Shown one piece after another: positions 32,850 to 44,781 of a stretch of 64,000 nucleotides of DNA. The position numbers and the translations under genes were made by a program. The notes under the pieces are model-generated. The model was not told the origin of the DNA and did not search any database. It saw only the letters and a program-made list of their open reading frames with translations. Position 1 is the stretch's first letter; every line of letters starts with the position of its first letter. Source of the DNA: Atherinomorus stipes (lineage: Eukaryota; Chordata; Actinopteri; Atheriniformes; Atherinidae); contig JALJCO010009074.1 in assembly GCA_023101725.1 (NCBI GenBank), positions 62,001 through 126,000 on the forward strand, written 5' to 3'.

Positions 32850-35080
32850 TGCCTTTCTCAATCTTTCAGTTGCATTGCTGCATGTATTGCCCCACACCTC
32901 AATACAATATGAAAATATGGAACAATTAATGAGTATAAGAGTAACAATGAAGCCTCACTAAGAGTATATTTAACTTTATGCAGGATACCAACAGTGTTGT
33001 ATAAAGTACTCAAAAGCCATACTTGAGTAAAAGTAAAAGTACCTTACTGGAAAATGACTCAAGTAAAAGTGAAAGTTGTCTGCTGGAATATTACTTGAGT
33101 AAAAGTAAAAAAGTAGCTAGTATTTACTGTACTTAAGTATCAAAAGTAAAAAGTACTGTTAATAAAACGCAATCAGAAAATTGAGTTTAACATTTTCTTT
33201 ATTCCTGTTTAATTTAGTTTTTAAATTTAAATTTGCAAAGTGTAAAGGAGCTTCAATACCTCCTTACATAAACCCAACTATATAGAAAAATACTGTACAC
33301 AGAAACACATCCTTACAGACTTGCATGCATGCCTACCAACATTCATACACACGTGCATTCAATATAAAATTAATCCCTAATAAACTCTTGGTGCTTGGAG
33401 GTGATGCAAACAAACAAAAAACTTGATTGGTTGAACTTTAACATGACTGCAGTGCGACAGCACATGGACTGTCCATCCAGTCATTACTGAACCCTGAAAA
33501 AACTTTTTGTTCAACCTCAAAAGAAGTTGTTTCTCAAAATGGTGAGAACTCAGTCTCGCTCTTCTTGGGCTGAAGACCAGACCAGCGATGCTAAACAGCC
33601 TTTCACCTGCTGCTGAGGCAGGTAAAGGTGTGTTTAGCTTCAGAGACAGCTGCACAAGGCTGCTACTAGTGGCTACTAGTCCCACTACAACAAAACAAAG
33701 ATTGTACATTGGCTATTATGTTCCTTTTTATTTTGTAACGAGTAACTAAGATGCTCAGGTAAATGTAATGGAGTGAAAGTATTGATTTTTCTTGGAAAAT
33801 GTAGTGAAGTAAAAGTAAAAGTCATTAGAAATAGAAGTAGTAAAGTAAAGTACAAATATAAAAAAAATACTACTTAAGTAAAGTAAAGAAGCACTTTTAC
33901 TTAGTTACTATACAACACTGGATACCAACTACATTTACTAACTTTAGTCTGAATACTCCACATGTGGCTTCCGACTTGATCTTTCATCTAACATAACTCC
34001 CAGGAATTTTACTTCCGTGACTCTTCCACTACTTACATTATCAATAGCAACATTTAGATTTCCCTCATATTTTCTCAGCCCAAAAATCATAAATTTGGTT
34101 TTATCCCATTTCAAAAATAATTTATTCTTATCAAACCATTGTTTTAACATAGCCACTTCATCACCCACAATTGCTATTAATTGATCCAAGTCTCCTCCTG
34201 ATTTATAAACAGTAGTGTCATCAGTGAATAAAAGAAAGTCCATCTCCTTTGTGGCTTCATACATGTCATTGATAAATAAAATAAAATAAAAAGTTTTGGG
34301 CCAATCACTGAGCCCTGTGGTATTCCACAAATAACTGATTCACATTTAGAATTGTAATTGTTAAATTGAACATATTGTCTGTTATTTAAGTAGATTTCCA
34401 GCCACTCAAATATATGTCCTCTTATACCATAGCTCTTTAAGTTCAACAGCAAGAGTTCATGATTCACAGAATCAAATGCTTTTTGTAGGTCTAGAAAAAC
34501 ACTCACCATGTACTGCCTTTTGTCCATAACAGCAAGAACTTCCTCAGTAAAATGAATAAGTGCAGAGTTGATTTATTGATTTAAGAGTTCTGCTTTCATG
34601 ACCAACTGTCATATTACACATTGTTCTTTTATAATTAAGATTATCAAGTTGTTTTGCAATTTTAGGACCCACATTAACAAAAAAGGAAATAAACTCATCT
34701 GCTATTTCAGTATGATTCTTTATAACTTTTTCATTCTGAGTAAAATATTCAACTACATTATTACATTATGACATTATTAATACTACATGGTATATTTGGC
34801 TTTGTCACCTTGTTTAATGTTTTCCAAGTTTCCTTCATATTGTTTTTACTATAATTTGTTATGAAAATAATCTTTTTTTGCTTTCCTCATTATAGTTGTC
34901 AATTTGTTTCTATATTTTTTGCATTTAGTTTCATAACTTTCTGATCGATATTTTATATAATCTCTATACAATTTATTGTTCTTTTTGCATGCATTCTGTA
35001 ATCCATTTGTTATCCATGGGGTCAATGAGAGACCACGACGTTCCAGCGACTTCATGAGTTCATTAAATGCATTCAGGACA
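32850..35080 (-). mobile_element. LINE reverse-transcriptase region (broken)
   Basis: The minus strand reads, in order, TPWITNGLQNACKKNNKLYR (35055-34849) and FLDLQKAFDSVNHELLLLN (motif A). GIPQGSVIGPKLFILF (motif B) follows, then LLFTDDTTVYKSGG (motif C with the catalytic DD), WFDKNKLFLKWDKTKFMIF and VKFLGVMLDER. The thumb region resumes at about 32980 on the far side of a hAT insertion (LLIVPYFHIVLRCGAIH). A frameshift lies between 34330 and 34177, and stops occur, so it is inactive. The endonuclease domain is missing. Confidence 0.85.
32992..33920 (-). mobile_element. 929-bp hAT element with transposase C-terminal (hATC) remnant
   Basis: The ends are CAGTGTTGTATAAAGTACTC and the inverted ...TATACAACACTG. 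They are flanked by a perfect 8-bp duplication GATACCAA (32984-32991 and 33921-33928), the hAT signature. On the minus strand about 33709-33377 encodes ASAAGERLFSIAGLVFSPRR then LSSHHFEKQLLLRLNKKF, the hAT C-terminal dimerisation motif. The rest of the transposase is deleted. The T/A-rich inner repeats (AAGTAAAAGTA) near each end are subterminal repeats. It interrupts the LINE. Confidence 0.92.
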
Positions 35081-35215
35081 TCACTTATGACAACAACCCT
35101 AGCTTACAGTACTGAAAATAAACAGCTGATGTTCCAACGCTGTCTGTCCACACAGAGAAAACCACCATCAACGTTTCCAGTCATCAGCAGCATCGTCATC
35201 ATAGACTTATAAATT

Positions 35216-35640
35216 TATGTACAACTCACATATAAAAGTTTTTAAAAACTGCTTACCTGTTCAACAAAAAGTCTGCTGTATCAGAATCAGTTTCACTCCC
35301 AAATCCTCCTGGAGCTTCCTTCAACTGGTGACCCGATGTTACTCTGCTTTCAGTCCGTCCTTGTCTCTGCTTCTGCAGATTTTCCCTCCTGGAGTTTCGT
35401 CCGCATCACCCAATAATTCCCCGGCCTTCCATCCAGCATTGCTCATGTTTTCCTCTTTCCTCGCCTTTCTTCGGCAGACTTTATCCACCTGTAGTTTCCT
35501 CCAGCGGCGAACACAACACTCGCAGCCTTCCCTCCTGTTGCTCACATTCCGTCTGCCTTTTTTCTCTCCTAACTTCTGCCGGTGAGCAGAGGCGCTTCCT
35601 GCTGCCGCTGCCTTTCTGCTCCATTCTCCTCTTGTTGTTA
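35216..35640 (-). mobile_element. Probable 5' region of a LINE
   Basis: The minus strand has an ATG-started basic frame (MSNRREGCECCVRRWRKLQV ...) within GC-richer sequence upstream of the LINE RT remnant. I infer it is the 5' UTR or ORF1 region of the same or a related element. This is based on position and composition, not on a recognised domain. Confidence 0.4.
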
Positions 35641-35716
35641 AGCTGCTGCTCAGCTACTCACTTATTGCAGAAAGTTTCAAATGCAAAAGAAAAATAAATA
35701 AATATATGAATAAAAT

Positions 35717-36207
35717 GTTTAAAGGGACTTGAGGCAGGAATTTGAAAAAAAAAAACAAGCATGAATGTCCCTTTTTTTTATACTAATGGGTGATGAAGCG
35801 CTAAATACCAAAAATAACGTTTCCACCCATGTTCCTCTCCGTTGCCTTGAACAGGCTGTGTGCTGCAAAATGCGCTGCAATTCGTTGTCCAAATTTCCCG
35901 CGCTGCCCTGCGGATGTGACGTCAAATGACGCTACATCCAGAGTTTTAATGCAGGAAAAAGACGGTCACGTTAAATAAAAACACTGTAAGCGATAGTTAT
36001 GGATTATTCTGCCATCAGAATACGATCTAGATCAACTGAAAGACACTAAAAATTGTAACTACGGAGAAAAAGGTGAGTAAACAACATTATAGCTTCAGTT
36101 TGTGCACGCTCCCGTGACGGCTTGGCTCGTGGCTGCAGTTACCAGAAGCGTCAGTCGCGGCAGTTGCGAGGTTTCGTTTCTTAATCTTGCCTCAAGACCC
36201 TTTAAAC
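35717..36207. mobile_element. 491-bp MITE with inverted ends, copy 1
   Basis: GTTTAAAGGGACTTGAGGCA at the left is inverted at the right as TGCCTCAAGACCCTTTAAAC with one mismatch. The interior from TACTAATGGGTGATGAAG to TTGCCTCAAG is repeated with about 85-90% identity by eye at about 49975-50409. No target duplication is obvious. Confidence 0.7.
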
Positions 36208-36716
36208 GTGGAATGAGGCGGAACACAGGGAGTCAGCTGTCGGGGAAGTGTCGGCTTGAGGGGGGGGATTGGATCGAGACCAGAGGGAAGCAAACGAGCA
36301 GCTACGTTGACCAATGTAAGCCATGCGGCCGGATGGCTCTCATTGGTTAATGTTTTTGCAGCCCAGCAGCCGCTAGAGTGGATGGTAATTTTTTTTGCTC
36401 TTCACATTGTGTAGATTGTACTATAGGACCATAACCACCATCTAAATGAGGTTATTAGTAATGATCAAACTTTCAAATAGAAGACCATAGCTTTGATCAG
36501 ACATCATTCAACAACATTAAATATGTTCTACCTCAAAACTACCTGGTAAAGCTTTAAGTTTAAATGCATTTGCTCTTTAACTTTCCTTTTTTTTAAATGA
36601 AAACGCTCGCAGATAAATTCAGAAGATGTCACACTAACTTTGATTAACTTACAGTAGACATTTTCTTTAGTCTAAAGGTGATGAATAAATTTCACTTTTC
36701 TGGGCTTTTAGGGGAT
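36208..36716. other. Intergenic, nothing assigned
   Basis: A GC-richer start (36210-36360) passes to AT-rich sequence. No feature is supported. Confidence 0.4.
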
Positions 36717-37285
36717 AATATGATCTGTTGTGAAAGAGAGGATGGAATGAAGAGGAGAATCAAAGTCTAGTAGAATTTCTAGCAGAGAAAAAAGAACAGA
36801 GGGGTATCTAAGTATATAAATAAAATAAAAAATCACAACCAATAAACAAACCCCCCCCCCCTCCCCCCCCCCCTCCCCTATAGTGGAGAGAGGATTTTGG
36901 GTTAAAAAAAAAAAAAAAAAAAAAGAACAGGAGAGAGGAGGGAGAGCAACATTAAACTGATTATTTAATTTTAATCGTTGAAAAAAGGCAGCGAAGCAGA
37001 ATCCAAACCACAATCAAAAAAAAGACAGAAAGGGAAAAAAAAATCACGGGGGGGGGAGGATCGGGTTCCAAGACACCGGTAAAGAAGGAAGGGGGTTGGT
37101 AAAACCCCAATCAGAAATAGCAAAAAAATAAATTTGTTTTATCATATATACCCACCAATTAACCATTTCCCTTAGAATTACTTGCTTTTTGTCCTCAAAA
37201 GGAAAGCATCCCCCCCCATAATGTGTAAAATAAATTTTGGCCTCGACAACACAAGTAACACTCAGCCATGCACCCACTTATCCTC
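36717..37285. other. Homopolymer-rich block, possible assembly artefact
   Basis: Runs of C (10-12), A (20) and G (9) follow one another within 550 bases, unlike the flanks. The texture matches the block at 28.6 kb. Either real low-complexity DNA or unpolished consensus could explain it. Confidence 0.5.
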
Positions 37286-37629
37286 AACATAGAAGCAAGT
37301 GAGAGATGGATCTCTGCGTCTGCTGCTGGTGATGAGTTCAATTCATCTCAGTCTTGTTCTGCTCCAACCAGCACACATTCACCCTCCTCCTCTCATGATC
37401 ATGTAGTAATTTGTCATTTGTAATTTGACTGATGGAAGACACATGCACACAGCACATACTGTAAAAAAACAGCCTAAACATCTGATAATCCATGGGGGCA
37501 ATCAACGTGAAGAACAAGTAAAAACAGTGTTGCGCAACTCTTCCACATGCCAAACCTCATGGGGTAGGTATCAAGGTGAAACGCTGCAGGTGAATAGAGG
37601 AATACTTATAACCAACGGCCGTCATGAAT

Positions 37630-38110
37630 GAAATGAAATGAAAAATACTTTTTTTTTTTCATCCCAGAAGGGAAATTCAACATTGTAAAAAGCTCCCTCT
37701 TTTTTCTTTTATTCTTTTTTTTTTTAAACAATGTAACATTTATATGAAATAATAATATAACAATAATAAGTCAGTCAGGTTTTGCTCTTCAGGGTGATGG
37801 CTGCTGGCAGGAAGGAATTTCTGTACCCCTTCGTCCTACAGCCTGACGCAGCCTCCCACTGAACACACTGTTGATTCTTCACTGTGTTGTGGAGAGGATG
37901 GGAAGAGTCCTCCATCATCTTCATCAGCTTGTGCAGCATTCTTTTCTGAACGATCAGCTTCAGCGGCTCCAGAGTTATTCCCAGCACAGAACCAGCTTTC
38001 TATATCAGCTTGTTTAGTTTCTGTTAGTCTCTGGTTCTGATGCTGCTGCCCCAGCAGATGCTGCAAAGCTGATTGAACCTTCCGCGACAGACTTGTAGAA
38101 GATCTGCATA
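37630..38110 (-). mobile_element. LINE 3' end, copy 1
   Basis: The minus strand gives KAGSVLGITLEPLKLIVQKR, then LHKLMKMMEDSSHPLHNTV and GYRNSFLPAAITL, the C-terminus of a fish LINE. TTTCCCTTCTGGGATGAA and an (ATTTC)n-like tail at about 37625-37650 follow. A second copy in the other orientation is at 44806-45176. Confidence 0.8.
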
Positions 38111-39096
38111 TTGAATATTGAACTCATGTTGAATCTTTCCTGCGTTTATTCCTTACATTTGAACTATTATTTTTGTATTATAAATTTTCTAAAACTTTTC
38201 TGTGTAAATATCTAAAATTAATATTTTACAGTCAAAATTTGTGCTAATTGGCATACAATTCTATGGAAAAAAAAATCTGAACACTATAAATCCAGGCTCA
38301 GATTTATTTTTGCATTTTGTTGACAAATCAAAGTCAAAGTCTTTTAATGTTTTGTTTTTTTTATTTTTTTATTTTTTGGAAATCTCTATTTATCACTTCA
38401 TTATTTATTAGTTAGTCGCCATGAAAAACCTCAAATTGGAAGATGTTTTTTGGGATGAAACATTCTATAAATCAGCTCTGAATGAGATGTCAAAAATCCT
38501 TCTGTTAAAACTTTACAATATGGGCATAACTGCAAGGTTTGCTGTGTGCAAGTGCTGCTGAGGTAGAGATTTCTGACCCAGAGTACAAGAAAAATCAAGC
38601 TTTAACAACAAGCTTTAAAGCTTTAAACTGTAAAATCGCTATAAAACCCAAATAAAGATGTCATATCCAACAAAACAACAAAGCAGTCAAAGCTGAAAGG
38701 GTACAACACAGCATGTATGACCTTCATTTTAACTCAGATTCAGTAGCACAGTTATCATGCACTACCTGCAGACCTCTGGAGAAAATTACTTTTAGACATT
38801 CTGGCAATAAAATTCAACATTGTTTTGTTCCTAAACTCTATTACGGGAACAGACATCAGTGAAATTCACAGAAACAACAAGGAAAGCAGACAACCACCCA
38901 GTGCTCCTGCAAAAAGACAAACTTTAGGTGGATTTAGGTGTACATACTGAAAAGTATTGCCAAATAAACACCTAGGACGTGTATTGATGCTACTAGTGTG
39001 AAAAAAAGAAAATCTGAAAATTGGCCAGGTGGTGAAAAACAAAGTTTTTGACTGGCATGTCACACCTTTCTATAAGTCTATCATGATTTGAATTTA

Positions 39097-39128
<32 letters not shown>

Positions 39129-39660
39129 ACCTCAATTTAAACCCTTTTGAAATGCAAAGGCTTTTCTTCAGGGGAGCCCTGGTCAAGGTTAAATCCAGTC
39201 AAGTTTTCATTGCACAACACAAGGGGGCACTGTTTACCCGCTTGAGAAAAGAGCCACTTGATTTTAATTTTAAAATAAAATGAGTCATTCTGAACTGGGG
39301 TGAACTCATCACAGCTGGATGATTGACTTCAGCTTTGCTTAAAACTTAATTTGCTTGAGATTACCAGTTTTCAGTAAAGCTGATCCAATTTTAAACAGCT
39401 GCATAAAAAACAATCAATAAATCATCTGATAAAATACTTTATCCCAAAGAAGCTCAAAAAGGAAGATCATGGACTTTTTTTTTAAACAGAGAGAATCAAA
39501 CAGAACATAAATGAGTTAAAGACTCCATTTTAAAATATGAGCTAAAATGGCTTACTTATGAAAACATCTGGATGTTAGACTCTTTAAAGGAAATAAAATA
39601 GATAATTTAGGGTATTTTTTAATATGAATTTGTAGGACATAAGCCATGAAAGTTCCTTTG
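38111..39660. other. Intergenic, nothing assigned
   Basis: AT-rich DNA with a T run of about 28 at 39102-39129. No coding or repeat-end evidence. Confidence 0.4.
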
Positions 39661-39724
39661 CACGTGAATCCTGGGCATTGTCACCTTTCCTTTTGCATCA
39701 TCTCTTTGCTTTGATGAAGTTCGC

Positions 39725-39892
39725 TACCTTTGCCACAGAGAGGTGCTCTTGATCTTTCTGTCTGAGGTTTGCGGCAGGGACTGTGCTGCAGAGCCAGCGC
39801 TCATCTTCATCAACATAATCACTGACATGGGGGTTGCCAGCATGAGGAACATCTTCAGCATTGCTATTAACGGCATCCTGCAGGTTAGAGAA
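39725..39892 (+). other. Unassigned exon-like frame
   Basis: The plus strand reads RYLCHREVLLIFLSEVCG, then ALIFINIITDMGVASMRN and IFSIAINGILQ before CAG|GTTAGA. It is hydrophobic. The minus strand of the same stretch is also open for 86 and 187 codons, and has a good acceptor (ctctaacctgcag) and a donor (AAAG|GTAGCG). I do not recognise either product. It could be one exon of a gene on either strand, or chance. Confidence 0.2.
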
Positions 39893-41205
39893 GACACACA
39901 ATCGCCCCTCACTGTTCTGTGGACAGATTTTTGTGTGTTCAGGGAGGTTTGACATGCATGCTCTGTTACATCCTGTAAAGTTGTGTTTGTCATTGCAAAA
40001 AGTGAAGAGTCTTCTTTTTTTAATCTTTGCAATCCCATAATGAGCTTTGGATAAAAAGCATGCTGAAAACTACTATGGTGAACATCACATTGAGTCAGTA
40101 AAGAGCATGATTTGAAAAAAATCTGCTGCAGTAAATTTTCTATTGAAAGAGAGGAGGAGGAGCAGGGGGGTGTTGTAGGTGAAATTGACTGATACTGCCA
40201 TCTAATCCGAGTCTTTAAGGGGATAGGCAGGCAGTGGAGGAGAAAGAGAGGGCAAAGAAAATGAGACTGACCAGTGAAAATGTTCAAATAGGGCGACTGG
40301 ACTCACAGATGGCAAGAAACACAAGAAGGTCAATTATGAAGCAGAGAGGAGGCAAAGACTGCCTGTCCGTTGTCAAAAACTTGCCTGAGTCGCTGGTGTG
40401 AGCATATATTGTGCATGAACATTAAATCTTTGTTTCTTTTTTGATATATAATGGGGACAGAAGATTGGGAGGGACATGAAGTTTGTTGGAAGGAAAGAAA
40501 AAAGGAAAAATGATGAGTAAAAGGTTGAGAGGGAATGTAGAAAGCGCATCAGAGACGTTTGATGTACAGTTCATGGCTACAAAGACAGTTTGTTAGGGGA
40601 TTTACAGTCAAAATCTGTTTTTTTTTTCTTTTCTGGATTACAATAAACAGAGAAAGGTAAATCTTGTGTGAGTGAATGTGTGTGGGTTTGTGAGAGTGAG
40701 TTGGGATGGAAGCTACTGTTAGTGATTTATAGAGATCAAAGACCCGATGAGAAATAAAAAGAAAAATTAAAGTAAAATGATTGAGCCTGAAACCAGTTAT
40801 TGCTGAACTCTAGTAAATTTTTTTGTTGCTTTCCTCTTAATTGATGAGAACATAAAGGAACACTGAGAGGACCAAAAGAGCACACGATTAGGTTTAAATC
40901 ATACTACATAAGAAAATTTTATGTCTTCTTGAAGTTATTGAAAAAGAAGAAACACTGTGTTACCACTTTTGTTAACTAATAGTCAGTCAGATAGTAGAAC
41001 TTTAGTCAGGTTGTCAAGGTCAAGGCAACTTGTAAACTGAGCATCAGAATGTTTTTATGACAGCTAGCGGATGAAGGGAGAACTACAAAAATCTTCTTCT
41101 GGGTGCGTATAGTTGGCACCGGAGGTTGCCACTTGACAAAACGCTTGTTGATGTAGGGGTAAAGGAGAATGGGAAATAATAGGAGAGTATAGAAAGGAAA
41201 TTAAA
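39893..41205. other. Intergenic, nothing assigned
   Basis: The purine-rich stretch 40140-40560 shows no recognised frame. Confidence 0.4.
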
Positions 41206-41214
41206 TGCTTTGGT

Positions 41215-41450
41215 TACAACTGATGAATGGTGTGGGGGATATGGTCTTGGCACTCTTGGCTGTTTCCAGCTGAGCATCATTTAAATACCACGAGTGTTGT
41301 TGCTGACCATGTCCATCCCTTTATGCCAAGTGTAGCATCTTGGCTCCTTCCAGAGATCGCCCATGTTGCAAAGTTGAATCATCTGCATTTGTTTAGTTTT
41401 CCATGCAGTAAATGGAACCACTGGATCAAATTGTTTTGTAGGTTGCCATT
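41215..41450 (+). mobile_element. Tc1-like transposase fragment
   Basis: The plus strand reads MVWGIWSWHSWLFPAEHHLN then VVADHVHPFMPSV. This corresponds to the region before the second catalytic Asp in Tc1-like transposases. The expected DNAP.H motif is decayed. The element is short and truncated on both sides. Confidence 0.55.
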
Positions 41451-44400
41451 TTGAATGCTTGAGTTTTGGATATGGAATTCGAAAGAACAGCGACATCACG
41501 GGTAGGTTGTAGTTGCAACAGCAGAAAAACAACTCAGCGTGGGATGCAGGCTCGTACGATAAATAAGGGCCGGTCAGAAGTTTGAGAGGAGTTTTCTGCA
41601 GCTAACGTTGCCATGCTAGAGCGAGCTGTTACAGATTAGGAAAAAGTTGCTCTCTGTGTTTTGATGTGTGGAAAATGTTTATGTGGATCATGAAGGTTCC
41701 TTAGATTTCCCCAGTTTTGCTCTTCTCAGGTCTTCTGAGACAGATAATATCTCTGGGGCTCTAAAGCAGCTGCTTGACTTGCCGACTCCACCATTTTTCC
41801 AGTGCGAGTCTAGTAGTGATGTGCAGATCAATACTGAAATATCGATTCTTCCAACACCAGTTTTAATGTTCAGCAGCAAAGAGCACTAACGGTCTATGGC
41901 AGCACCGTAATATCCCCACTCAGTTTGTAAAGTCACGTGTGGAAAATAACGGTGCACTACTGTATATGGTGTATGTAAGAAGAAGAGGTAAGATAGATCC
42001 CGAGACCGATAATTTTTAAGGATAATGCCTGTAACATGGAGTCAAACTGAAGGAGAACAACGAGGGTCTGAAAGCGTGATTGCTTTTTAATTCCTTTTCC
42101 CTTAGTGAAGCCAAAGTATAGGTTCGGACGAATTTTCTTGGTATCAGATCGGAAGGAAATTTAGTGGTTCGCACATCATACAGTCTAGTGTGCCGAACTC
42201 CTTTGCCACCAGAGATGGTTCTGGCAACCTTTTGGCTTGTAGATGTGAAATACCATTGCGGTTAAATTGTTTTCAATTTTTTTAGGAAAATATAATTTTC
42301 AAGCACCTCCAAATACCTCGTGGAGGTTTTTTTTTTTTTTTTTTTTTTTTTTAAATATAGTTTTAATAAAAAAAGAAAAAATTACACTTTAAGTGTTTGC
42401 CATCTTTCACTTTTCAAAATCTTTAACCAGACTTGAATTAAGGGCAGAGATAAGTGAACACGCAGCTGAACAACAAAAAACTCCCCTTGAGACTTAAAGA
42501 GATTTAAATTAAAGTAATTTAAAAGCCAGAGATGTTTTGAAGCCACTACTGTACATTGTGGCCTTTGGTGGGTATTAGACTTTAAAACCCTTTAACACTG
42601 GTTTCAAAGGCTTTATGCCTAGTGGAAGGATCTATCTTTCATACGGTATACTTCACAATGTTTGAATGTAAATATAAATAGGGATGCACAACATAACATT
42701 TTTGGCCGATGTTGATATGCTGATACTGAGGTTAAAGGCAGGTAACTGATACAGATATTAAAGGTGAAAATGATGTAATATTCATTCCTTATGCAAAATT
42801 AGAAAAGCATTTCTGCTGCATCTGCTGCAGATCCAGTAGTTGCTGGAGACGTCATAATGTTGCACTGTGGGCGCAACCTTATGTTGTTCCCATGCCCCGT
42901 GCTGTACGTGTTGAACAGAAAATAAAAACATTCACTATTCACCGTTTATTACCAAACAGTATTACACTGGAGCTATCGTCAGCGACATAAAATGGCGCGT
43001 TCTGTGCATTACTGTAACTCTTTGATTGTTTACGCTAGTGACGTCATTCTAGTGGATTATATGCGGCACTTTGCAGTAGTCACAACGATTCACAACGATT
43101 CCCGCGCTGTGTTGAGTTTTGTGGCGGGAACAGAATGAGGATGGTGGATGATCGAGGCAGATATTGAGTGTTTTAGAGGTGTTAGCTGTATTTTAGCAGT
43201 GTTTGGGTAGTACTTTGGTATCTTTTTGTATATTTATTTATTGTAAATATTTTTTTTTCTTGATAGTTGAGTGACAAGTGTCAGGTTTTCGAACAAAGTT
43301 TTTAGTGTGAAATTTAGAGGAAAAAAATGTCATGTCAATGTCAGCTAAAGCTAAGCTGTGACACAGTTGTCATCCTTCCCCAATCCTTCAAATGTCCACT
43401 TCAGGAGACAAAACAGAGACAGATTTGGAGTCAAAGTACAAAGGTAAAAGCGGATATTATGTGGGAGAAACACACAAATATAGAAACACACTATAAACAC
43501 ACACAGACTCTTCTCTAAATAAACTCACACATACACACTGAAATACACACAAATCCTCACCTCTACAGGAACTGTCTGTTCGGTCTACTGACAAACAGGA
43601 ACACACACATACTCCAGATTTCTTGGCCACACACACATGCATAAGAATAAACTCTTATCAACATAACAGCATCCCTGACATCAGAATAACCACCTCAAAA
43701 ATATCCAACACACACACACGAGCATTATGTAGAGCGCTCAGACATGGGTGTGGTTTTCCAGGCAGTGCAGAATAGATCATTGTTAACCTTAGGTGACAAA
43801 GAGAGGAAAGCAGTTTGGAAAAGTCCCTCCAACACACAACTGCGTTTTTCTGAAGAAACGTGATTAGATGGAAAATGGAAGAACTTGCTCATGAAGTTTG
43901 TCAAACCTTTGTGTTTCATCGTTCTGATTTTCATCATTCTGCCCACCAAACCTAATTGCCTTTACACGCATCAGATATGTATGTGGAGCCTCCATCCTCC
44001 ATCCATCATTCTTATCATGTTTCCATTTTTTGTTCATTCTTGTCTGTCTCCTTGTCACGCTGTACCATTTTTGTCTCCACTATTGTCTCGGTCCAATTCC
44101 CCTTCTCTGCCAGCTCTTTCTAAATTGTGTTATCTGTCCACCGTTTCCTCCTCAGTCTTGTGCTCCGTTCTGCTGCGCTAGCATCTGAAACAAAGGGAAA
44201 AATGAAAAGCCTTTGTACTTCAATGACTTTGCATTTGATGTCAGAGCGGAAGCTGTTTCATTATGGTCCAAGCTGTAATTAGGGTTTTCCCATACAAAGA
44301 GTCATTGCCCTTGATGGGCCTTGTGTGGATAAACTACATAAAAGGCTCACACCTTCAGTGTTGTTAGGAGGTGGTTAAGTATCTGCACCCTCTGACCAAA

Positions 44401-44778
44401 GTGTGCTTGAGCTGGTCTCTGTGGTTTGCCTCACAGTAACACAGCTGAGTCAACAGTTTCTTTCATCAGGCTGTCATGGAGCTCTTTGGTGTATCACATG
44501 AACTGTGTGACATGGTAGGTCAGCTCAGCCTAGTTTCATGGTTGTGAGATAATCATAAGACAAAATATATTATAATGAAATGAAGTGTTAAAGAAAGGAA
44601 TATTTCCAGAATGAAAGTTGTCTCCTCTCCACAGTTCCCATGGACTTTGTTGCGCCTTAAAATGGGGGGACAGTCTCACTCTAAATTTATCTTAACTAAA
44701 AGAAAAAGAATGAATCAATAAATAAACAACAAATTCATAGATGCAACCTGTTTTTTTCATATTTTGCTTCAAAAAGTC
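41451..44778. other. Intergenic with simple repeats and one hAT-like end
   Basis: A T run of about 25 occurs at 42328-42352. TAGGGATGCACAACATAACA then TTTTTGGCCGATGTTGATAT at about 42679-42720 is a hAT-like left end without a clear right partner. CA-rich DNA occupies 43465-43720. The short frames are not convincing. Confidence 0.4.
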
Positions 44779-44781
44779 AGA

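Noticed and set aside
33000..33900. AAGTAAAAGTA repeats considered as a CRISPR-like or regulatory array
   Set aside because: They are the subterminal repeats of a hAT element with intact ends and target duplication; spacers are not regular.
40140..40560. Purine-rich stretch considered as a coding exon
   Set aside because: Stops occur in all plus-strand frames, and the minus-strand frame is low-complexity.
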